Below, in pieces: positions 14,746 through 23,257 of a DNA stretch of 64,000 bases. The stretch is from Croceimicrobium sp963974215. Its GTDB lineage: Bacteria; Bacteroidota; Bacteroidia; Flavobacteriales; Schleiferiaceae. The stretch spans positions 186,001 to 250,000 of the forward strand of contig CAXBBL010000002.1 of NCBI GenBank assembly GCA_963974215.1, in the 5' to 3' direction. Under the pieces are notes generated by a model. It was given only the letters and a program-made list of their open reading frames with translations, ran no database searches and was not told where the DNA came from. The position numbers and the translations under genes were made by a program. Each line of letters starts with the position of its first letter. The first letter of the stretch is position 1.

Positions 14746-16209
14746 TTAAGGAAGACGTTCTAAGCCAGCTCTTGCTTTTTGATGGGCACCTTCATGAAAG
14801 GCGTATGACTTTAATGATAAGGACTTAATAAAATATCGTCTACTTTCTTTGGCATTGCCCATTTCTTCATAAAGAAGCGCAATTTGTAGAAGACTGTTTC
14901 CTAAGGAATACGTTTCAGGTTCATTCCACGATGTGGCTTTCAAGAAACTCTCCAGCGCCTTCTCTTTAAAACCTAGCTCTTGAAAAGCGCGAGCCCGGCG
15001 ATAATAAAATTCTTGGTAAACCCAATCTTCATCCCCTATTTCGCTTACTTTCTTCGGGTCTAAATCTTTAATAATCTTGGTATAACGTCCTGCATCAAAA
15101 TCAAGACGAGCCTTAATTAAGAAAATATTGAAACCTCGTTTTGCTTCCTCCAAAGCCTGCTTATCCGAACCGGTTAAAGTACTGGGCTCTAACAGTATTT
15201 TCTGACGATAAGCCTCTGCGGCAGTAGTTTCATTTTTCATTAAATGGTACCAAGCCAAATAGCGATAAGTCGATTTACGATTCTCTTTATCCCTTGTGGT
15301 TTGTAGGAAATTGAGTAAATATTTCTCCGCCTTTTCGGGACGAATCATAAGCGCCACCTTACCTGTATAGTAATCGAAAAATGGCACTTTAAGATAGCCT
15401 GGCCCTTGTGGTCTATTTTCCATCAACTGCAAAGCCATGTTAGTTTGACCATTGGCTAAAAGTTGCTGCGCTTCTAAATAAGAAAAGAAACTAGAGCCCT
15501 TAACATTCATGTCCAGGGTATACAAGGAAACCTGTTCCTCTGTAGCTAACTCGAAGTTTACATAAGCGTAAACAAAACCAAAATAGCTTTGATGGAATTT
15601 AAGCTTGGGGTCAGCAATACTATAATAATAAGCCTGACGAATCATTTTCAGCCCCAACTCAATGTTACCATCAAAACCAAATAGACCAGCAATAGATTTA
15701 TAATCTTCGGGCAAGCTGCCAACGGCCGTTTGCAAAACACCCAGCGCAACTAAGGTTGGCGCAAATTGAGGGTACTTTTTATAATTATCTTCCAGCAGAT
15801 TATAAGCCCGATAGAAGAGCAAAGCCGCTTTAATATTCGATCCAAACTTACCGTAGATGCCTGCGCGTGCAAGATTAATTTCGGCCAGAAAAACCGCACG
15901 ATAAGGATCGCTTGTAGGTAAACCTTCTAAACGCTCAATTAAAAAATCAAGGCGTTTGGATTTAGAGTTGTAAAACTTTTCATCTTCCACAAAAAACACC
16001 TGAATGCACAAAGCAGCCGCCTCGAGGTAGTCACTCACGCGATTTTCAGGGTTAAGTTTTCTTTCTTGAACAAGAATATTGTTCAGGTCGGTATAACGCA
16101 GTTCTGCAATAGCGTTAATACCATCTTGCATAGCATTGCTAAACTCCACCTTTTGGGCAGAAGCAGTAAATGCGTAAAGTGCTAATATGAAGGGGAGAAT
16201 CTTATGCAT
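14746..16209 (-). CDS. secreted tetratricopeptide-repeat protein
   Basis: A 487-residue protein with signal peptide MHKILPFILALYAFTASAQ. The remainder is helical, with TPR-like units such as AVFLAEINLARAGIYGKFGS, ALLFYRAYNLLE, YQEFYYRRARAFQELGFKEK with ALESFLKA, and a last unit ALLYEEMGNAKESRRYFIKS near the C-terminus. There is no catalytic motif. It probably acts as a periplasmic protein-interaction scaffold; that is inference from repeat type. The gene lies 40 bases upstream of nothing on its own strand except lgt beyond its stop; the terminator of the next upstream gene overlaps its start region, so it must be transcribed separately. Confidence 0.8.
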   Translation of the reverse strand: MHKILPFILALYAFTASAQKVEFSNAMQDGINAIAELRYTDLNNILVQERKLNPENRVSDYLEAAALCIQVFFVEDEKFYNSKSKRLDFLIERLEGLPTSDPYRAVFLAEINLARAGIYGKFGSNIKAALLFYRAYNLLEDNYKKYPQFAPTLVALGVLQTAVGSLPEDYKSIAGLFGFDGNIELGLKMIRQAYYYSIADPKLKFHQSYFGFVYAYVNFELATEEQVSLYTLDMNVKGSSFFSYLEAQQLLANGQTNMALQLMENRPQGPGYLKVPFFDYYTGKVALMIRPEKAEKYLLNFLQTTRDKENRKSTYRYLAWYHLMKNETTAAEAYRQKILLEPSTLTGSDKQALEEAKRGFNIFLIKARLDFDAGRYTKIIKDLDPKKVSEIGDEDWVYQEFYYRRARAFQELGFKEKALESFLKATSWNEPETYSLGNSLLQIALLYEEMGNAKESRRYFIKSLSLKSYAFHEGAHQKARAGLERLP

Positions 16210-16238
16210 AAAAAAAGGGATCTACTATGGATCCCTTT
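16209..16238 (-). terminator. terminator of the coiled-coil protein gene
   Basis: On the minus strand AAAGGGATC and GATCCCTTT pair around CATAGTA, followed by a T-run that reaches the start codon region of the TPR gene. Confidence 0.75.
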
Positions 16239-16254
16239 CGTATTGTGATAATAC

Positions 16255-17037
16255 TTATTTCTTTTTAGCCGAAGAAAATAGCTTTTGCATTTTCTCTTCT
16301 TCTTCTCTAGCCAATTCTGGGTCAACTAAAATTCTACCCGAATGCTCATCTGAAATAATTTTCTTACGAGCGGCAATTTCTAATTGTCTTTGGGGAGGAA
16401 TAGTAAAGAAAGAACCACCTGAAGCACCACGTTCTACTGGCACTACTGCCAATCCGTTGCGAGCACTTTCGCGAAGACGAGTGTAAGCAAAAAGCAAACG
16501 CTCCTCAATTACGCCTTGTTGCTTCTTCGATTCAGAGATTAGCAATTCTTCTTCATCCTGAGTTTCCTGTAGGATGTTGTCGAGCTCGCTTTTCTTAAAC
16601 TCTAAGTGTGATTTACGTTCGGAAAGTTTCTCTGTTGCCAGAGCAATAGCTTCTTTCTTAGTGTCCATTTTAGCTTTGAACTCGCGAATACGTTTCTCCG
16701 CTAATTGGATTTCTAATTCTTGAAACTCAATCTCCTTCGAAAGGGCATCAAACTCGCGGTTATTTCGCACGTTTTTCTGCTGGGTTTCGTATCTAGAGAT
16801 TTTTTCTTCAGACTCTTTAATAAGATTTTTCTTAGCCTTTATCTCAAGGTCAAATTCCTTAACATCGGCATTAAGCTTATCCATGCGGGTTTCAAGGCCG
16901 CCAATTTCGTCTTCCAAATCTTCTACTTCCAAGGGTAATTCCCCGCGGATGTTACGAATTCGGTCGATGCGTGAGTCAATAAGTTGAAGATCGTAGAGAG
17001 CACGTAGCTTCTCTTCAACAGTAACTTCTTTAGCCAT
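16255..17037 (-). CDS. CT398-like coiled-coil protein with a degenerate zinc ribbon
   Basis: A 260-residue protein of the zf-RING_7 (CT398) family. Residues about 8-185 are a long charged coiled coil; the C-terminal module keeps the family frame GLAVVPVERGASGGSFFTIPP and KKIISDEHSGRILVDPE. In the usual family form the ligands are C-x2-C in the first segment and C-x2-C in the second. Here those positions are S206, S209, D230 and S233, so no cysteine ligand is left and zinc binding is improbable. Function is not established; family members have been linked to secretion or nucleic-acid contacts elsewhere. It follows the Nif3-family gene by four bases, the usual flavobacterial pair. Confidence 0.85.
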   Translation of the reverse strand: MAKEVTVEEKLRALYDLQLIDSRIDRIRNIRGELPLEVEDLEDEIGGLETRMDKLNADVKEFDLEIKAKKNLIKESEEKISRYETQQKNVRNNREFDALSKEIEFQELEIQLAEKRIREFKAKMDTKKEAIALATEKLSERKSHLEFKKSELDNILQETQDEEELLISESKKQQGVIEERLLFAYTRLRESARNGLAVVPVERGASGGSFFTIPPQRQLEIAARKKIISDEHSGRILVDPELAREEEEKMQKLFSSAKKK

Positions 17038-17041
17038 AGAG

Positions 17042-18133
17042 CTATATATAATTGATCGGGTTTGTACTGTTTTCCGTTAAAAGAACGGCAAAAGTAGGGA
17101 ATTTTTTTCGCAAATACTCGGCAATCAGGCTAATAGTAAATTGTTCATTTTCATAATGACCGATATCGGCAATAAGTATTTCATTATCAGCCTCGAAAAA
17201 TTGATGATATTTAAAATCAGAACTTAAAAATAAGTCGGCTCCTACTCCTTTGGCCTTATTCAGCAAGAAACTTCCGCTGCCACCACACCAGGCAATACGA
17301 CTTATTTTGCTCTTTGGCAGTTGCGTATAGCGTAGCATTCCGCCGAAAGTAGTTTTAATCTGTTTCAGGAAGGTTATTGCGTCAATGGGCTCGGTCAAAT
17401 CGCCGTACATCCCTGAGCCAATATTTTGGTGCTCATTTTCGATGGCGTATAATTCATAAGCTACTTCCTCATAAGGGTGATGGCTGTGCATGGCTTTTAA
17501 AACCGCGCCAAGGCAATGTTGCTCTACTAATACTTCCAAGCGAAACTCTGCTTCGCTATGCATTTTCTCTGGCTCACCTAAACTTGGGTTTGCTTGCGCA
17601 GATGGGCGAAAAGTACCTATTCCTTCGCTGCGAAAACTACAATGGTCATATTCACCAATACTGCCCGCTCCTGCCGCCCACAAAGCCTCACTGAAGCTCT
17701 TTACATTGGCTTTAGGAACAAATACCACTAACTTCTTTAATATTCCTTTCTTAGGCTCTAATATTTTAGGACTTGCAATACCTAGCTTCGCTGCAATCTT
17801 CGCATTAACGCCATGCATCATATTGTCGAGATTGGTATGTAGGGCAAAGATGGCAATGTCGTTTTTAATCGCTTTTATAAAGGTCCGTTCTACCTCGTTT
17901 TTACCAGTAAGCGTTTTAATTCCACTAAAAAGCAGAGGGTGGTGACTAATAATTAGCCCCGCTTTCGTGGCAATGGCTTCATCCACAATTTTTTCAGTCA
18001 CATCGAGGCAAACCAAAGCTGCCTCAATTTCCTGACGGGTGCTATTGTACAGTAAGCGGCTATTGTCGTAGGACTCTTGATAAATGGGCGGTGCCAACTG
18101 GTTTAGTTCGCGGATAATTTCTTGTAAAAGCAT
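17042..18133 (-). CDS. Nif3/YbgI-family dinuclear metal-centre protein
   Basis: A 363-residue member of the Nif3/GTP cyclohydrolase I type 2-like family, which forms hexameric rings with a dinuclear metal site. The metal ligands are visible: LIISHHPLLFSG (paired His near 63-64), ALHTNLDN (His/Asp near 100-104) and, at the C-terminal end, IADIGHYENEQF (His and Glu). The long form contains a central PII/CutA-like insert (KKLVVFVPKANVKSFSEALW to HHPYEEVAYELY). The enzymatic role is uncertain. ATG 18133 is preferred over a TTG six bases upstream, because a TATTTTTG box (18137-18144, minus strand) overlaps the latter; the transcript may be almost leaderless. Confidence 0.9.
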   Translation of the reverse strand: MLLQEIIRELNQLAPPIYQESYDNSRLLYNSTRQEIEAALVCLDVTEKIVDEAIATKAGLIISHHPLLFSGIKTLTGKNEVERTFIKAIKNDIAIFALHTNLDNMMHGVNAKIAAKLGIASPKILEPKKGILKKLVVFVPKANVKSFSEALWAAGAGSIGEYDHCSFRSEGIGTFRPSAQANPSLGEPEKMHSEAEFRLEVLVEQHCLGAVLKAMHSHHPYEEVAYELYAIENEHQNIGSGMYGDLTEPIDAITFLKQIKTTFGGMLRYTQLPKSKISRIAWCGGSGSFLLNKAKGVGADLFLSSDFKYHQFFEADNEILIADIGHYENEQFTISLIAEYLRKKFPTFAVLLTENSTNPINYI

Positions 18134-18136
18134 AGA

Positions 18137-18144
18137 CAAAAATA
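18137..18144 (-). promoter_or_regulatory. -7 box directly before the Nif3-family gene
   Basis: On the minus strand TATTTTTG fits TAnnTTTG and ends four bases before the ATG at 18133, which would give a leaderless or nearly leaderless mRNA. Confidence 0.45.
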
Positions 18145-18248
18145 AGGGAAGTAGAGGAATGAATCTATCGGAACGAAATGAATTTCAGAATGTGTATTCA
18201 AGAATCTCCGTTCACTATTTAAAATAATGTCCCTGAACAAAAAAGACC

Positions 18249-18281
18249 TAAAAAAACCCCGATTCCATAGGAACCGGGGTT
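18249..18281 (-). terminator. rho-independent terminator of rpsA
   Basis: On the minus strand AACCCCGGTTCC pairs with GGAATCGGGGTT around TAT and is followed by TTTTT. It lies about 25 bases after the rpsA stop. Confidence 0.85.
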
Positions 18282-18304
18282 AGTATAAAGAAAGAAGATA
18301 ACTC

Positions 18305-20236
18305 TTAGTTTTCTTCGTTTTCGTCTCCTTCCATTTGCTCTTTCAACTTGCTTAAAGCGTCAAGATCACCTAAGGTAGAACGCTCTACATTAGAGTTGAT
18401 CACGTTAACTGCTTTTGTAGCTTTAGTTTTCTCAACTTTTGCTTTTTCAGCCTTAAGTTTTTTGTGCAATTCGGTGTGAGAAGCAACTACACGACGACCA
18501 TCAGCATTAAATTCAATGATTTTAAAGTCGATACGCTCGTCCGCTTCGATTTCAGATCCGTCTTCTTTAACCATGTGGCGAGAAGGAACAAATGCCTCAA
18601 CTCCTAAGTTTTCGAAAACAATCTCTGCTCCTTTGTCCACTTTACGAAGAACTTTTCCTTCAATTACACTACCTTCTTCAAGAAGAGTGGCATAAGTTTC
18701 GAATGGATTGTCTTCCGCTTGTTTGTGACCAAGACTTAAACGACGGTTTTCAACATCGATATCTAAAACAACAACTTGTAATTTATTACCTACTGAAGTA
18801 AACTCAGATGGGTGTTTAATTTTCTTAGTCCAGCTTAGATCGCTAATGTGAATTAAACCATCAATACCTTCTTCTAATTCTACGAATACACCAAAGTTGG
18901 TGAAGTTACGCACTGCACCTTCGTGCTTAGAGCCGATTGGGTATTTGGTGGTGATGTCAGTCCATGGATCTGTTGACAATTGCTTGATGCCCAGAGACAT
19001 TTTGCGTTCATCACGATCAAGAGTAAGAACTACTGCTTCTACTTCGTCGCCAACTTTCATAAAGTCTTGCGCAGAACGTAAATGCGTGCTCCAGCTCATT
19101 TCACTTACGTGAATAAGACCTTCCACACCAGGAATAATTTCGATGAAAGCACCGTAGTCAGCTAAGACAACTACTTTACCTTTAATCTTATCGCCTTCTG
19201 CTAATTCCTCTGGAAGGTTATCCCATGGGTGAGCTTCTAATTGCTTAAGACCTAATTGGATACGAGTTTTATCCTCATCAAAGTCAAGGATTACTACGTT
19301 AAGAGCTTGATCTAATTCAACCACTTCAGATGGGTGATTGATGCGGCTCCAGCTAAGATCAGTAATGTGAACTAAACCGTCTACACCACCAAGATCGATG
19401 AATACTCCGTAAGAAGTGATGTTTTTAACCACACCTTCAAGAACTTGACCTTTTTCTAGCTTACCAATAATTTCACGTTTTTGTTCTTCAAGATCCGCTT
19501 CGATAAGTGCTTTGTGAGAAACAACAACGTTTTTAAATTCGTGATTGATTTTAACAATCTTGAATTCCATATTCTTGTCTACGTATGCATCGTAATCGCG
19601 AATTGGCTTCACATCAATCTGAGAACCTGGTAAGAAGGCTTCGATACCGAATACATCTACGATCATACCACCTTTAGTACGACATTTAATGTAACCTTTA
19701 ACCACTTCCTCACTGTCGTGCGCTTCATTTACACGATCCCAAGCTTTAATAGAACGAGCCTTACGGTGAGAAAGAACTAATTGTCCTTCTTTGTCTTCTT
19801 GCTTGTCTACTAATACCTCTACTTTATCACCAGTCTTTAGATCTGGGTTGTAGCGGAATTCGTTAAGGGAGATAACACCCTCACTTTTATAACCTATATC
19901 AACGATAGCTTCACGGTCGGTCATGTTAATAACAGTACCTTCTGTAATGGTGTGCTCGTCGATAGAAGTTAAAGTTTCTTCGTACAATTTGGTTAACTCT
20001 TCACGTTGAGCCTTACCTCTTGTAGCAATACCATATTCGAACTCTTCCCAATCAAACTCAGCTGGTTCTTCTTGAGCAGGAGCCTCGGCTACAGCTTCTT
20101 CTTTTACTTCTTCTGAGGTTACAGGAGTAGCCTCTTCAGTTTTTGCCTCTTCTGCGGCTGCAGGAGTAGCTTCTTGAGTTGCCTCTGGAGTGTTTTGAAT
20201 TTCCTCTTCGGCTGGATTTTTGTTTTCGTCTGACAT
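18305..20236 (-). CDS. rpsA: 30S ribosomal protein S1
   Basis: S1 binds mRNA on the small subunit and helps translation initiation, important in Bacteroidota where Shine-Dalgarno sites are rare. The 643-residue protein has an acidic Glu/Ala-rich N-terminal extension (about 1-65) followed by six S1 OB-fold repeats at about 98-160, 178-243, 263-332, 350-419, 437-506 and 523-588; the strongest are GVVKNITSYGVFIDLGGVDG and NFTNFGVFVELEEGIDGLIH. The N-terminal acidic tail is longer than in E. coli S1. The tail after repeat six is Lys-rich. It is monocistronic, with its own promoter and terminator. Confidence 0.96.
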   Translation of the reverse strand: MSDENKNPAEEEIQNTPEATQEATPAAAEEAKTEEATPVTSEEVKEEAVAEAPAQEEPAEFDWEEFEYGIATRGKAQREELTKLYEETLTSIDEHTITEGTVINMTDREAIVDIGYKSEGVISLNEFRYNPDLKTGDKVEVLVDKQEDKEGQLVLSHRKARSIKAWDRVNEAHDSEEVVKGYIKCRTKGGMIVDVFGIEAFLPGSQIDVKPIRDYDAYVDKNMEFKIVKINHEFKNVVVSHKALIEADLEEQKREIIGKLEKGQVLEGVVKNITSYGVFIDLGGVDGLVHITDLSWSRINHPSEVVELDQALNVVILDFDEDKTRIQLGLKQLEAHPWDNLPEELAEGDKIKGKVVVLADYGAFIEIIPGVEGLIHVSEMSWSTHLRSAQDFMKVGDEVEAVVLTLDRDERKMSLGIKQLSTDPWTDITTKYPIGSKHEGAVRNFTNFGVFVELEEGIDGLIHISDLSWTKKIKHPSEFTSVGNKLQVVVLDIDVENRRLSLGHKQAEDNPFETYATLLEEGSVIEGKVLRKVDKGAEIVFENLGVEAFVPSRHMVKEDGSEIEADERIDFKIIEFNADGRRVVASHTELHKKLKAEKAKVEKTKATKAVNVINSNVERSTLGDLDALSKLKEQMEGDENEEN

Positions 20237-20337
20237 GCAGAGAATCGCTTTGTATTTCGCTTTGCTAATGACTTAATGGAGAACGCTGCGAAAGTTATTT
20301 TACAATAAATTGAATTTCAACCTTTTTCCTCGTCAAA

Positions 20338-20367
20338 ACACTCCCCAGAAAAAGGAGTGCAAATTTA
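20338..20367 (-). promoter_or_regulatory. rpsA -7 box and 5' leader hairpin
   Basis: On the minus strand TAAATTTG (20360-20367) fits TAnnTTTG. Immediately downstream CACTCC and GGAGTG can pair around TTTTTCTGG (20338-20358), right at the expected mRNA 5' end. The leader to the ATG is then about 115 bases. Confidence 0.5.
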
Positions 20368-20585
20368 GTATTTTTTCAGATAGTTTCAGAAGCTTTCATT
20401 AATATTTTTAAGCTGATTGTCAGTGAACTGAGGTCTTCGAGGGAAAAGCCCAGTGGTAAGGGTTATTAGCGCTTCTAGCCCCCTCCAAAAAGCAGGGTGA
20501 AACTTTCCCTTTCAGATTAAAATTCCTTATTATTGAGTGTTCTGGAAAATAGTAGCCTCAGATTTAGAAACGCATCCATGTAAAT

Positions 20586-20616
20586 GAAAAAATCCCAACA
20601 CTCCAGGAGATTGGGA
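20586..20616 (-). terminator. rho-independent terminator of gltA
   Basis: On the minus strand TCCCAA and TTGGGA flank a second small stem (CTCCTGGAG) and are followed by TTTTTT. About 30 bases after the gltA stop. Confidence 0.8.
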
Positions 20617-20645
20617 CTTTTCAAAATATTAGAATCGATCAGCTC

Positions 20646-21950
20646 TTAAGCGCCGTATTTCTCTTTTAATAGTTGAGTGGTAGTGCTTCCCGGACGCTCA
20701 ATTGGCATTCCTAAAGCTCTATCCCAAATTAAACTAGCCAAAGTGCCTAAAGAACGGCTAACACCGAACAAGACCGTGTAGAAATCATATTCAGTTAAGC
20801 CATAATGCATTAAAAGCTGACCAGAATGCGCATCTACATTAGGCCAAGGATTTTTCACTTTGCCTAATTCTTGTAAAACGGCTGGCACAACCTCATAAAT
20901 GCGAGAAACCAAACCGAATAATTCACTATCTGGCATGTGTTTTAGAGCAAACTCACGCTGAGCAGTATAGCGAGGATCAGTTTTACGCAAAACGGCGTGA
21001 CCAAAGCCAGGAATCACTTTTCCTTCGTCTAAAGTTTTACGAACATAAGTTTCGATCGCTTCTTTGGAAGGTAAACCACCGCCTAGTTCATCACGCATGG
21101 CCAAGGTCCAACGGATAACTTCTTGATTGGCTAAGCCGTGTAATGGACCTGCCAGACCGTTCATTCCCGCGGCAAATGATTGGTAAGCATCACTTAAAGC
21201 AGAACCTACTAAATGGATGGTGTGACCCGAAACATTTCCACCTTCATGATCGGAGTGAATGGTAAGGTAGATACGCATCAATTCGCGGAACTCCTCATCC
21301 TTAAAGCCGAGCATGTGTGCGAAGTTTCCACCCCAATCTAAGCTTGGGTCGGGTGCAATGTGTACGTCGTTGTGGTATGTTCTGCGGTAAATGTAAGCTG
21401 CCACTCTCGGTAGACGCGCAATAAGATTCATCACATCTTCGTAAGTAGGCTTCCAGTAATCCTTTTTATTAATCCCATCGTGGTAAGCCGTTTGAAATTC
21501 ACTTTCGGTACGAAGCGCCATAATACCTGTAACAAACTGGGTCATAGGATGCGTATCTTTCGGAAGCGCATCAATAACTTTAGTTACGTGTGCGGGAATT
21601 TCTGAACGTTTAGCCCACTCCTGCGAAAGAGCTTCTACCGCCTCTTTGGATGGTAACTCGTTAAAGAGCATTAAGTAAAACACCCCTTCTGGCAAAGGCT
21701 CCTCACCGCCAGGGGCAGTCGGTAGCTTTTCTTGCAATTCGGGAATGGTATAACCACGGAAACGAATCCCTTCAGCAGGGTCGAGCTTAGAAGTCTCGGT
21801 GATTAAAGCTAGGATACCACGCATACCACCGTATAACTGACCGATATTAACTTCACCAACCACTTGGTCGCCATGCGAAGCTAAAAAGTCCTTTATTTCT
21901 TGGGCTGCTGGTCCAATTTTACTAGCAAAATGCTCTTTTAAGTTTTCCAT
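20646..21950 (-). CDS. gltA: citrate synthase, eukaryote-like type
   Basis: Condenses acetyl-CoA and oxaloacetate to citrate, the entry step of the TCA cycle. The protein resembles mitochondrial citrate synthase more than the E. coli enzyme: IHSDHEGGNVSGH, MNGLAGPLHGLANQEV and PGFGHAVLRKTDPRY are all present, carrying the substrate-binding and catalytic His residues. The ATG at 21950 (MENLKEHFASKIG) gives 434 residues. A longer open frame reaches 22016 but would run into the end of eno and adds nothing conserved. It lies 19 bases downstream of eno in the usual Flavobacteria order carA-eno-gltA, linking glycolysis and the TCA cycle. Confidence 0.95.
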   Translation of the reverse strand: MENLKEHFASKIGPAAQEIKDFLASHGDQVVGEVNIGQLYGGMRGILALITETSKLDPAEGIRFRGYTIPELQEKLPTAPGGEEPLPEGVFYLMLFNELPSKEAVEALSQEWAKRSEIPAHVTKVIDALPKDTHPMTQFVTGIMALRTESEFQTAYHDGINKKDYWKPTYEDVMNLIARLPRVAAYIYRRTYHNDVHIAPDPSLDWGGNFAHMLGFKDEEFRELMRIYLTIHSDHEGGNVSGHTIHLVGSALSDAYQSFAAGMNGLAGPLHGLANQEVIRWTLAMRDELGGGLPSKEAIETYVRKTLDEGKVIPGFGHAVLRKTDPRYTAQREFALKHMPDSELFGLVSRIYEVVPAVLQELGKVKNPWPNVDAHSGQLLMHYGLTEYDFYTVLFGVSRSLGTLASLIWDRALGMPIERPGSTTTQLLKEKYGA

Positions 21951-21969
21951 TGTATGAGAGAGGGTTATT

Positions 21970-23250
21970 TTATTTGATGTATTTAAAGTTCTTACCTTGA
22001 TATTTTGCAGTTTCACCTAACATTTCCTCGATACGTAAAAGTTGATTATACTTTGCCATACGATCACTACGTGAGGCTGAACCGGTTTTAATTTGTCCTG
22101 TATTTAAGGCTACTGCTAAATCAGCAATAGTTGTATCCTCAGTTTCTCCACTACGGTGACTCATTACGCAAGTCATACCGTGGTTTTGAGCTAAAGTTAC
22201 GGTTTCTATAGTTTCCGTCAAGGTTCCTATTTGGTTTACTTTAATGAGAACAGAATTTGCGGCGGCTTGTTCAATACCTTGTTGAACTCTTTCCACATTG
22301 GTAACGAATAAATCATCACCTACTAATTGTACCTTATCTCCAATTGCGGCATTCAATTTTGTCCATCCCGCCCAATCATCTTCGTGTAAACCGTCTTCAA
22401 TGGAAATAATGGGATATTTCTCAACCCATTCAGACCAATAGCTAACCATTTCATCGCTGCTACGTTTTGACCCATCGCTGAAGTGATACATTTTATCATC
22501 ACTATGATAGAACTCGCTTGCGGCCGCATCCATGGCAATGTAAACATCTTCACCTGCTTTAAAGCCCGCTTTTTCGATAGCGATTAAAACCGTTTCAATA
22601 GCTTCTTCATTCGACTGAATGTTCGGAGCAAAGCCACCTTCATCACCCACATTGGTGCTGTAGCCTTTATCCTTTAGTACTTTTTTAAGATGATGGAAAA
22701 TTTCTGTTCCCCAACGCAATCCTTCCGAAAAGCTAGAGGCACCGAAAGGCATTACCATAAATTCTTGAAAGTCGATAGCATTGTCTGCGTGTTCACCGCC
22801 GTTCAAGATGTTCATCATTGGAACGGGCAACTGACGAGCATTAACACCGCCGATATAATTATAAAGTGTTTGTCCACTTTGTTGCGCCGCTGCTTTGGCT
22901 ACGGCTAAAGAAACCGCTAAAATTGCATTAGCACCTAAATTTGCTTTATTGGGCGTACCGTCAAGCATTATCATCACCTGATCGATTGCGGCTTGGTCTG
23001 CAACAAACATCCCTAGGATTTCTGGGGCAATAGTTTCATTAATATTTGCAACAGCTTTTAATACGCCTTTGCCCATATATTCAGAACCACCATCGCGTAG
23101 CTCTACTGCTTCATGCACGCCAGTTGAAGCGCCAGAAGGAACCGCAGCTCTTCCCATTGCACCATCTTCGGTAAACACATCAACCTCTACGGTTGGGTTT
23201 CCGCGACTATCTAAAATTTGTCTTGCGTGAATCGCTGAAATCGTTGGCAT
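21970..23250 (-). CDS. eno: enolase
   Basis: Interconverts 2-phosphoglycerate and phosphoenolpyruvate in glycolysis and gluconeogenesis. The 426-residue protein has the N-terminal ARQILDSRGNPTVEVDV block, the mobile loop SGASTGVHEAVELRDG, the Mg-binding SIEDGLHEDDW and GDDLFVTN segments, the catalytic lysine in LIKVNQIGTLTET, and the signature SHRSGETEDTTIADLAVALN. All active-site parts are intact and length is normal. It sits seven bases downstream of carA and 19 upstream of gltA, so shared transcription is likely. Confidence 0.97.
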   Translation of the reverse strand: MPTISAIHARQILDSRGNPTVEVDVFTEDGAMGRAAVPSGASTGVHEAVELRDGGSEYMGKGVLKAVANINETIAPEILGMFVADQAAIDQVMIMLDGTPNKANLGANAILAVSLAVAKAAAQQSGQTLYNYIGGVNARQLPVPMMNILNGGEHADNAIDFQEFMVMPFGASSFSEGLRWGTEIFHHLKKVLKDKGYSTNVGDEGGFAPNIQSNEEAIETVLIAIEKAGFKAGEDVYIAMDAAASEFYHSDDKMYHFSDGSKRSSDEMVSYWSEWVEKYPIISIEDGLHEDDWAGWTKLNAAIGDKVQLVGDDLFVTNVERVQQGIEQAAANSVLIKVNQIGTLTETIETVTLAQNHGMTCVMSHRSGETEDTTIADLAVALNTGQIKTGSASRSDRMAKYNQLLRIEEMLGETAKYQGKNFKYIK

Positions 23251-23257
23251 AATTGTT

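Larger units (their letters stand above)
20237..20645. other. intergenic span holding the rpsA promoter and leader and the gltA terminator
   Basis: 409 bases without a gene. It carries the rpsA leader (about 20237-20355), the promoter box (20360-20367), and the gltA terminator (20586-20616). Between about 20400 and 20580 nothing is recognised. Confidence 0.75.

Noticed and set aside
21951..22016. N-terminal extension of citrate synthase into eno
   Set aside because: It overlaps eno, is not conserved, and ATG 21950 gives the normal start.
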